From Planctomycetota bacterium (GTDB lineage: Bacteria > Planctomycetota > DG-23 > SLPQ01), in assembly GCA_021160625.1 (NCBI GenBank), contig JAGHCE010000254.1, forward strand, positions 1 through 8,854: DNA of 8,854 bases. Reading direction: 5' to 3'. Shown here piece by piece: positions 1 through 5,320 of this stretch (within the stretch, counting starts at the first letter, position 1; the number at the start of each line of letters is the position of its first letter). The notes beneath the pieces were generated by a model. The model had not been told where the DNA came from and did no database searches. It saw nothing but the letters and a program-made list of their open reading frames with translations. The position numbers and the translations under genes are program-made.

Positions 1-972
1 CAGCCCCGCCGAGAGTGCCCCCACCGTGAGCAACCCGGCGTCGCCGCGTGCCAGGAACCGCCCCACCGCCAAAACCGCCAAAACCGTGTAGAGCGTCTGG
101 AGAGGCTCGACGTAGACGCCTGTAGCCACCTGGAAGAACCCTCCCGCCGTCAGGAGGGCCGCCGCGGCGAAAAGGCCCGCGGCGCGCGACGAGAGCCACT
201 TTCCCAGCGAATACACCGACCCCGCCGCAGCCAGTGCGACAAGCGCGCTCAAGACCTTGCCCAGCATCGCCCCGTCGAACTTCGAGCCGACAAGCGTCAT
301 TGAAAAGAGATAGAGCATCTCCGAGTTACCGGGGAAGTTGCTGTAGACGTTGTAGCGGATGTAGCGGATGGCGCCGGTGCTGAAATAGTGTGCGGGCGCG
401 CCCAGGTGGTATTCCAGGGCGTCGAAATACATCGGCGGATTGAACGCATAGGTCAGTGTCAACGCCGCGGCCAGCGCCGCGCAGGCGCCGAGGATGATCT
501 CCATCCGGGAAAATCGTGGCCCCTGGGACTGCCCAAGCCTTCGCACGAGTCGGCCGGACCTGCCCATCCCCGCCACCGCCAGCACGACAACGAGGACTAT
601 TGCGACCGGCTGCGTGAGAATCCCGGCAAGGCCGGCAGCGAGTGTCGAGAGCGAAAGAACGCCAAGTCCGAGGCCCAGCGCCAGCACGGTCTTCTCAACG
701 GGCCGAAGACCCTCGACGCGAAGCAGGTCCAGGATGAAAAGGCCAGCCTGGAGGCTCGCGAAAGAGATAAGCGAGGCGATGAATATGTAAAAAACCCTGT
801 CGAGGAAAAGCAAGAGGAGAGTGAAATGTGCGCTTGCCTGGGGAACGAGCGACCAGAACGGCGGTGTTGCGCTGAAGGAGTAGCCGAAAAAGAGAATCAC
901 CACGACCGCGATGGCCGTAAAGGCCGCTATGCGACCGATGGCTTTCTCTTCGCCGCCCTTACGTGTCGCCAT
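1..972 (-). CDS. Polytopic membrane protein, probable GT-C (GT39/PMT-like) glycosyltransferase, 3' end cut by window edge
   Basis: The frame opens at an ATG at 972 and stays open to base 1, giving 324 codons without a stop, so the C-terminus is missing. The translation is strongly hydrophobic. Likely membrane segments lie near residues 13-33, 50-83, 94-119, 122-136 and 158-177, with further ones toward the edge. After the fifth comes a polar stretch with D184-A-L-E-Y-H-L, then an aromatic and Ser/Pro-rich part (about 190-225). This layout resembles the first extracytoplasmic loop of GT-C transferases, whose acidic residue binds the polyprenyl-phosphate sugar donor. By family knowledge such proteins move sugars from lipid carriers onto lipids or proteins outside the membrane; the substrate cannot be told. 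The start overlaps the last 14 bases of hemA, and GGGGA sits only 3 bases before the ATG. It does not look like CcsA/HemX, the membrane protein often beside hemA. The family call is moderate; membrane location is secure. Confidence -1.
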   Translation of the reverse strand, partial: MATRKGGEEKAIGRIAAFTAIAVVVILFFGYSFSATPPFWSLVPQASAHFTLLLLFLDRVFYIFIASLISFASLQAGLFILDLLRVEGLRPVEKTVLALGLGLGVLSLSTLAAGLAGILTQPVAIVLVVVLAVAGMGRSGRLVRRLGQSQGPRFSRMEIILGACAALAAALTLTYAFNPPMYFDALEYHLGAPAHYFSTGAIRYIRYNVYSNFPGNSEMLYLFSMTLVGSKFDGAMLGKVLSALVALAAAGSVYSLGKWLSSRAAGLFAAAALLTAGGFFQVATGVYVEPLQTLYTVLAVLAVGRFLARGDAGLLTVGALSAGL

Positions 973-2218
973 TGTTCCCCAATCCGTGAAGTCTTTTCGC
1001 AGCCTCGCAGAGCGCCTCAGTATCGCCCTTGGCAAGCGACTCCTTGAGGGCGGATACGGGAGCGTGAAGGAGCTTGCCGACGAGCCTGTCGGCCAGGATG
1101 CTGATTTCCTCCCCGGGGGAGACGCCGGAGGCAATGCGCCTGAGCGCCCTGCGGACTTCGCCGGCGGCAAGGGCACGGGCTTTCTCTTCCAGGGCCGAGA
1201 TGACAGGCGCCAGCGCGCGCTGGGCGAGATGCTCTTCGAAATCCTTCGCCTGGGCCTCGATAATGCGGTGGGCCTTGCCGCGCGCGCGCTTCCTGGCGGA
1301 GGCGTTCCTGTGGGCCAGCTCCCGCAGCGAGTCGATATTGAAAAGCGACACACCTTTCACCTTTTGGGCGGACGGCTCGACGTTTCTCGGAACCGCTATG
1401 TCGAGGATGAGGCAGGGAGCGCCTTTCCTTTCCTTCTGCGACCGGACGAGGGCCTTTGCGGTGAGAATGTACGAGGCCCTCGCCGCGGCGGCCACGATAA
1501 CGTCCGCCTGGACCGCCAGGCGCGGCAGGCTCGACAGGCGCGCTGCGCGGCCGCCGAAGCTGCGGGCAAGCAATGCTGCCTTCTTGACGGACCTGTTGGC
1601 GACGACAATCCTGCCCGGCGCAAGTCGGGCGAGGTTCTGGAGCGTATTCCGGGCCATAGTGCCCGCGCCGATGACGAGGACCGTCCGGTCCGAGAGCATA
1701 CCGAACTCCTCCCTTGCGAGGGTGGCGGCGATGGAGCCGATGGACGTGCGGCCACGCGAGATTGCCGTTTCCGAGTGAACGCGCTTGGCGGCGGCGAAGG
1801 CGCGCTGAAAGGCGGCGTTCGTAACCGGCCCCGTAGTGCCGGCGGCAAGCGCCTCTTCGTAGGCGGCCTTGCACTGGGAGAGGACCTCCGTCTCGCCGAG
1901 CACCATCGATTCGAGCCCGGCGGCCACGGCGAAGAGATGTGCCGCGGCCTCGGCGCCGCTGTAATGGTACAGGAGACCTTCCGCTTCTGCGACAGAGATG
2001 CCGCAAGTGGAGGCGACATAGTCGAAAAGGGCCTCCCGGCTGCCTCGGTAGTAGAACTCCACCCTGTTGCAGGTCGAAATTATCACCAGTTCCGTTAGGC
2101 GGCCGCACCGGCGCATATCGCGCAGGCGGGCGGTCAGGATTTCACCCGGAACCGCCACCTTCTCACGCACTTCAAGCGGCACACTCCTGTGGTCGGCTCC
2201 CGCGACCTCGAGGGTCAT
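959..2218 (-). CDS. hemA: Glutamyl-tRNA reductase
   Basis: HemA reduces the glutamate of glutamyl-tRNA(Glu) with NADPH to glutamate-1-semialdehyde, the first committed step of C5-route tetrapyrrole synthesis in the cytoplasm. The 419-residue product has normal family length. Visible motifs are the S48-T-C-N-R-V-E active-site block, whose Cys50 is the thioester nucleophile; the AAGLESMVLGETE substrate-binding block; an RGRTSIGSIA segment; the NADPH-fold IGAGTMARNTL; ILDIAVPRNVEP; and a helical C-terminal dimerisation region. The usual GEPQ appears here as GETE, a tolerable variant as far as I know. The ATG overlaps the upstream cysG-like stop as ATGA, and a clear AGGTGAG ribosome site (2225-2231) lies 6 bases before it, so the start is well supported. 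Its place behind siroheme and Ahb genes couples precursor supply to the heme branch. The partner hemL is not in the window. Confidence -1.
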   Translation of the reverse strand: MTLEVAGADHRSVPLEVREKVAVPGEILTARLRDMRRCGRLTELVIISTCNRVEFYYRGSREALFDYVASTCGISVAEAEGLLYHYSGAEAAAHLFAVAAGLESMVLGETEVLSQCKAAYEEALAAGTTGPVTNAAFQRAFAAAKRVHSETAISRGRTSIGSIAATLAREEFGMLSDRTVLVIGAGTMARNTLQNLARLAPGRIVVANRSVKKAALLARSFGGRAARLSSLPRLAVQADVIVAAAARASYILTAKALVRSQKERKGAPCLILDIAVPRNVEPSAQKVKGVSLFNIDSLRELAHRNASARKRARGKAHRIIEAQAKDFEEHLAQRALAPVISALEEKARALAAGEVRRALRRIASGVSPGEEISILADRLVGKLLHAPVSALKESLAKGDTEALCEAAKRLHGLGNNGDT

Positions 2219-2868
2219 TTCAAACTCACCTTTCGCGACTGGGACATTTCCTCTTCGAGGAGTTCCTCGGCCACATCGAGAGCCTTGCCGCGGCCTTCAC
2301 GGGTGATCATTTCGAGAAAATCGTCCCCTGCCAATTTTTCGAAGAAGGCTCGGCGGCGGTGCTTGTCCGGAATGCCCTCAATCGCCCGCTGCCTGACGGC
2401 CTTCAAGATCGCCGCTAAGTCCCCGTATGCGTCCTCTATCGACGTCTCGATCCTCTCTTTCAGACGCCTGGCAAGCGTAGGGCTTGCCCCTCCCGTGGAA
2501 ATCGCAACACTGACGTCGCCCTTGCGGGTGACCGCCGGGAAGATGAGGTCGCACTCGTCAGGCATATCGACGGCGTTGACGAGGATGCCGGCCGCACGCG
2601 CGTCCCGGGCGACCAGGCGGTTTGCGGCGCTCTCGCTCGTTGCGGCGACTACGAGCCGGGCGCCGTCTAAATAACGCTTGTGGTAGGCGGCACGAACCCT
2701 CTCGACCGCGTCGAGCTCGGCGAAATCGGCCGAGAACCGCTTTCCGACCACCCTGACTCTCGCGCCGGCTTCCAGAAGTGCGGCGGCCTTTCGTGCCGCG
2801 ACGCTGCCCGATCCGACCACGACGCAGAGTTTACCCTCAATTACAAGGCCGATAGGCAGGACCTTCAT
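2215..2868 (-). CDS. Siroheme synthase N-terminal type protein: precorrin-2 dehydrogenase, possibly also sirohydrochlorin ferrochelatase
   Basis: This 217-residue protein matches the CysG N-terminal/Met8 family without the C-terminal SAM uroporphyrinogen methyltransferase. It would oxidise precorrin-2 to sirohydrochlorin with NAD+, and may also insert iron to give siroheme, as CysG and Met8 do. The N-terminus carries a Rossmann motif (VVVGSGSVAARKAAALLEAGA, residues 16-36; the second glycine of the usual GGG is Ser20). Next comes LVNAVDMPDECD, where Asp101 matches the catalytic aspartate of CysG/Met8, and then GDVSVAISTGGASPTLARRL. A charged helical C-terminal part follows. AGGAG (2880-2884) lies 11 bases before the ATG, and the ATG overlaps the ahbB stop as ATGA. 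Its product siroheme is the substrate of the two genes just upstream, which makes the assignment consistent. Whether it chelates iron cannot be read from the sequence. Confidence -1.
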   Translation of the reverse strand: MKVLPIGLVIEGKLCVVVGSGSVAARKAAALLEAGARVRVVGKRFSADFAELDAVERVRAAYHKRYLDGARLVVAATSESAANRLVARDARAAGILVNAVDMPDECDLIFPAVTRKGDVSVAISTGGASPTLARRLKERIETSIEDAYGDLAAILKAVRQRAIEGIPDKHRRRAFFEKLAGDDFLEMITREGRGKALDVAEELLEEEMSQSRKVSLK

Positions 2869-3365
2869 TGCAGGTCTCTCTCCTGTTCTTCGAAGCGGTA
2901 CCCGGCAGGTTCTTTCTTCAGCTCCTCGCAGGTCTCCAGGATAACGAAGTCTTCTATGTGGAACCTGGCGGAGATTGCCCCTGCCTCGGCACGGATGGAT
3001 GCCTCGTCCTCACCGTGCATCATAGTATAAAGGTTGTAGGGCCAGTCGTCGCGAGTTTTTCTTGCGATGCAGTGCGTAATGAACGGTTTTTCGGCAAGGG
3101 CGCCGCCGACTGCTTCGAGGTCACCTTCGGGAACGCGCCAGGCCACCAGCGCTGCAGAGGCCAGTCCCAGCGCAGCGGGGTTGAGGATTGCCGAGACCCT
3201 CTTGACCAGACCCCTTTCCGCAAGAGACCGCAGCGTCCGGACAATCTGTGCCTCGCTGCAGCCGGCCTTCCCGGCGGCACTGCGAAAGGGGCACCTCGCC
3301 GGGTCGAGGCCGCCACGAACGGCCGTGATGACGCGCTTTTCGAGGTCGCTTAAGGGGACCGGCAT
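2865..3365 (-). CDS. ahbB: Siroheme decarboxylase subunit, AhbB-like (AsnC/Lrp fold)
   Basis: AhbA and AhbB together remove the acetate carboxyls at C12 and C18 of siroheme, giving 12,18-didecarboxysiroheme on the alternative heme route. The 166-residue protein has an N-terminal winged-helix part (about 1-60) and a C-terminal ferredoxin-like AsnC/RAM domain. The diagnostic block is I96-T-H-C-I-A-R, followed by D107-W-P-Y-N-L-Y-T-M-M-H117-G. The WPYNLYTM..HG signature is that of AhbB/NirD/NirL decarboxylases and not of DNA-binding Lrp regulators. As I recall the family, HC is usually followed by Tyr (HCYxR); here it is Ile100. The start is 3 bases after the ahbA stop, with a weak AGAGA ribosome site; the end overlaps the next gene by 4 bases. 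The related Nir proteins act in heme d1 synthesis by the same reaction, but no other nir gene is seen here, so Ahb is preferred. Confidence -1.
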   Translation of the reverse strand: MPVPLSDLEKRVITAVRGGLDPARCPFRSAAGKAGCSEAQIVRTLRSLAERGLVKRVSAILNPAALGLASAALVAWRVPEGDLEAVGGALAEKPFITHCIARKTRDDWPYNLYTMMHGEDEASIRAEAGAISARFHIEDFVILETCEELKKEPAGYRFEEQERDLQ

Positions 3366-3368
3366 TCT

Positions 3369-3845
3369 CTATGTCTCTTTGTGAACAAGCGGGCTTAGTC
3401 GTAGGCGCACCTTGAAGACCTTCTCGGCGGGCAGCTCGACGATCTCCTCGAAGAGCCCACTTTCCGTTAATGTGGAGAGTATTTTCTCGATGCGGCCCGG
3501 GCCCGCAGCGACGAGCGTAAACCACATCCCGAACCTGCCACCGCCGCGACGGTAGTTGTGAGTGACCTCGTCGAACGAGTTGACGAGCGCCGCCGCTTCC
3601 TCGTTGCGGCCTGGCCTTACCCCTGCGGCGACGAGCCTCGTGGCGAACCCGAGCGCGCGCGAGTCGAAGACAACCGCGAGGCGCTTTATAACTGCCCGGT
3701 CTGCGAGGCGGCGCGTGCGCGCCAGGAACTCTTCCTCGGATACGCCGAGCGCTGCCGCCAACGCACCGAAGGGCTCCACTTCGAGAGGTATGGAGTCCTC
3801 CAAGGCGGCAAGGACCGCAAGGTCGTCTTCACAGAGGCAATTCAT
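3369..3845 (-). CDS. ahbA: Siroheme decarboxylase subunit, AhbA-like (AsnC/Lrp fold)
   Basis: This 158-residue protein is the partner of the AhbB-like product downstream; in studied species the two form a heterodimer that decarboxylates siroheme. An N-terminal helix-turn-helix-like region (about 7-55) leads to VVFDSRALGF. The C-terminal half carries the decarboxylase signature V94-T-H-N-Y-R-R, then F105-G-M-W-F-T-L where the family usually has YNLWFTL, and ends with a PAEKVFKVRLRL strand typical of AhbA/NirD-type proteins. His96 lies where active-site histidines of the family are found. The ATG overlaps the lysA stop as ATGA. A GGAGGAGGAG run lies 14 bases upstream inside lysA, farther than ideal, which suggests coupling to lysA translation. 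An automatic annotation would probably call it an Lrp/AsnC regulator; the conserved pairing with ahbB and the siroheme-making gene argues against that. Confidence -1.
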   Translation of the reverse strand: MNCLCEDDLAVLAALEDSIPLEVEPFGALAAALGVSEEEFLARTRRLADRAVIKRLAVVFDSRALGFATRLVAAGVRPGRNEEAAALVNSFDEVTHNYRRGGGRFGMWFTLVAAGPGRIEKILSTLTESGLFEEIVELPAEKVFKVRLRLSPLVHKET

Positions 3846-5119
3846 ATCTCGGCAGGGGGCTCCTCCTCCGGGCGGATGAGATCCTCGAAGGTCTCACGGC
3901 GCCTCACGACGCTCCAGGAAGCGCCGTCCACCATAACCTCCGGCGCGCGGGGCCTCGCGTTGTAGTTCGACGCCATCGTCATAGCGTAAGCGCCGGCGGC
4001 GAATATGGATAGACGCTCGCCCTCCTCCACGCGCGGCAGCGGACGGCCCTTCGCCATAAAGTCCCCGCTTTCGCACACGGGGCCCACCACGTCCGCCAGC
4101 GGCGTGTCCACGCTCTCGTCGGCGGTGAACGGCATATGCGTCCGAGCCGGCCATATCCTGTGGTAAGCGCCGTACATAGACGGCCTGACAAGGTCGTTCA
4201 TCGCCGCATCGCAGATGACGAAGCGCTTGCCGGACTGCTTCTTGACGTAGATGACGCTCGTCAGGAGTATGCCGGCATTACCGACTATGAACCTGCCCGG
4301 CTCCAGGATGACGTCGAGACCCTTGCCTTCGACCAGCGGCACGATGGCGGATGCGAAGTCGGCGGCGGGGATGGCCTCGCCGCCTCGGTAGAAGATGCCG
4401 AAGCCCCCGCCGATGTCGAAGTAGCGAATCTCGTGGCCGAGCCTCAAAAGGGCGTCCCTGAGCACCAGGACCTTTTCGATCGCCAAGGCATAGGGCCCGG
4501 GTTTGGTTATCTGGCTGCCGATGTGGATGTCCAGACCGATGAGACGGCAGTTCGGAAAATCCCCCCAGCGCTGCGCCAGCTCCTCGGCGTCCTCCATCGC
4601 GATTCCGAATTTGTCCCGGGCCCGTCCCGTTGTTGTGAACTCGTGCGTGTGCGCGTCGACGTCGGGGTTTATCCGCAGCGACACATCCACCGTGGTGCCC
4701 CTCGTAGCGGCAATCGCGCTTATGGCCTCGAGCTCGGCCTGGGACTCGACGTTGAAAAGCAGTATCCCGGCGTCAAGCGCCTGTTCTATCTCGGCTGCGG
4801 TCTTGCCGACGCCGGAGTAGACGATCTTCGACGCATCGGCTCCGGCCCTCAGCGCCCGGAAGAGCTCGCCGCCGGAGACGATATCGAAACCGGTGCCGGC
4901 CGCGGCACAGATCCTCAGTACCGCGAGGTTGCTGTTGGCCTTCACGCTGTAGCACACAAGCGGCGAGAGAGCCGAAAAGGCCTCACGGAAGCGCTCGATA
5001 TGGAGTTCGATTGTGCGGCAGCTGTAGATGTAGACGGGCGTGCCGACGGACGCGGCGATTTCGTCGACGTCGACGTCCTCGGCGTGGAGCCTGCCCGACC
5101 TGTAATGGAAGTAGTCCAT
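3842..5119 (-). CDS. lysA: Diaminopimelate decarboxylase
   Basis: LysA converts meso-2,6-diaminopimelate to L-lysine and CO2, the last step of lysine synthesis. From the chosen start it has 425 residues, a normal length. It shows the fold-type III PLP decarboxylase pattern: YSVKAN with the PLP-binding Lys60, DIVSGGEL, a DIHIGSQI strand, YFDIGGGFG for PLP phosphate binding, EPGRFIVGNAGIL, the CESGDF catalytic cysteine block late in the protein, and AYAMTMASNYN near the C-terminus. An in-frame ATG at 5155 would add 12 residues that look unrelated to the family, has no ribosome site and sits at the predicted transcription start. The ATG at 5119 begins MDYFHYRSG, as family members do, and has GGGAAG 4 bases upstream. 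The gene opens the operon and overlaps ahbA by 4 bases. Lysine synthesis has no direct biochemical tie to the heme genes behind it. Confidence -1.
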   Translation of the reverse strand: MDYFHYRSGRLHAEDVDVDEIAASVGTPVYIYSCRTIELHIERFREAFSALSPLVCYSVKANSNLAVLRICAAAGTGFDIVSGGELFRALRAGADASKIVYSGVGKTAAEIEQALDAGILLFNVESQAELEAISAIAATRGTTVDVSLRINPDVDAHTHEFTTTGRARDKFGIAMEDAEELAQRWGDFPNCRLIGLDIHIGSQITKPGPYALAIEKVLVLRDALLRLGHEIRYFDIGGGFGIFYRGGEAIPAADFASAIVPLVEGKGLDVILEPGRFIVGNAGILLTSVIYVKKQSGKRFVICDAAMNDLVRPSMYGAYHRIWPARTHMPFTADESVDTPLADVVGPVCESGDFMAKGRPLPRVEEGERLSIFAAGAYAMTMASNYNARPRAPEVMVDGASWSVVRRRETFEDLIRPEEEPPAEI

Positions 5120-5123
5120 TGCA

Positions 5124-5129
5124 CTTCCC
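5124..5129 (-). promoter_or_regulatory. Ribosome binding site of lysA
   Basis: Minus-strand GGGAAG lies 4 bases before the ATG at 5119. The alternative ATG at 5155 has no purine-rich stretch at a suitable distance, so this site helps decide the start. Confidence -1.
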
Positions 5130-5159
5130 GAAGATTGCCTGCAATTTGCGAACATCAGG

Positions 5160-5187
5160 ATTGTATGGCGGCGAGGGGGCTTTTCAA
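5160..5187 (-). promoter_or_regulatory. Probable sigma70-type promoter of the lysA-ahbA-ahbB-cysG-like-hemA operon
   Basis: On the minus strand TTGAAA (5182-5187) and TACAAT (5160-5165) are separated by 16 bases. They match the consensus boxes in 4 of 6 and 5 of 6 positions. Transcription would begin near 5152-5154, giving a leader of about 33 bases to the ATG at 5119. No attenuator hairpin or riboswitch fits in so short a leader. Assignment is by consensus match only. Confidence -1.
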
Positions 5188-5246
5188 GGCAAAACGAGCT
5201 GCCCGCGGGCGTGGCGTTTTTTCTTCGCAGGCGGTTTCCTTTTGTC

Positions 5247-5274
5247 TTTACGGGGCTTGCGGCTGCGGTAGCAT
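5247..5274 (+). promoter_or_regulatory. Weak candidate promoter for the plus-strand gene at 5321
   Basis: TTTACG (5247-5252) and TAGCAT (5269-5274) are spaced by 16 bases, and each matches the sigma70 consensus in 4 of 6 positions. It is the best pair I see between the divergent genes on this strand, but a match of this quality can arise by chance. It would leave a leader of about 40 bases. Confidence -1.
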
Positions 5275-5320
5275 TGTTTTGAATCGGTCGGATGTTTCCG
5301 AAGAGGTCTGGGAGAACGAA

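Larger units (their letters stand above)
5120..5320. other. Divergent intergenic region
   Basis: This 201-base spacer separates the two divergent units and is the only non-coding stretch in the window. It holds the lysA-side promoter, a weak plus-strand promoter candidate, a perfect 10-base palindrome GCCCGCGGGC (5201-5210), a T6 run (5217-5222) and the GGGAG ribosome site (5310-5314) of the plus-strand gene. It is visibly more AT-rich than its flanks. I see no convincing terminator, RNA gene or riboswitch in it. Confidence -1.

Noticed and set aside
65..86. Short tandem repeat of ACCGCCAAA (two copies plus ACCG), and a similar 9-base doublet TGTAGCGGA at 351-368
   Set aside because: Both are in-frame repeats of two or so codon triplets in the membrane gene (VLAVLAV and IRYIRY) and need no further explanation; too short for CRISPR or a regulatory array.
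388..1047. A 219-codon plus-strand frame across the left-hand membrane gene
   Set aside because: Its translation is a charged, Arg-rich sequence without motifs, while the opposite strand gives coherent membrane segments and a GT-C-like loop.
911..2098. A 395-codon open frame on the plus strand, opposite hemA
   Set aside because: It lies antisense to a gene with full HemA motifs, has arginine/glycine-rich low-complexity content typical of GC-rich shadow frames, and resembles no family.
5201..5222. Possible terminator: GC-rich palindrome followed by six T
   Set aside because: The palindrome has no room for a proper loop, the T run is separated from it, and no plus-strand gene ends upstream.
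5011..5271. An 86-codon plus-strand frame overlapping the start of lysA
   Set aside because: It is mostly antisense to the lysA N-terminus, Arg/Cys-rich, and has no ribosome site.
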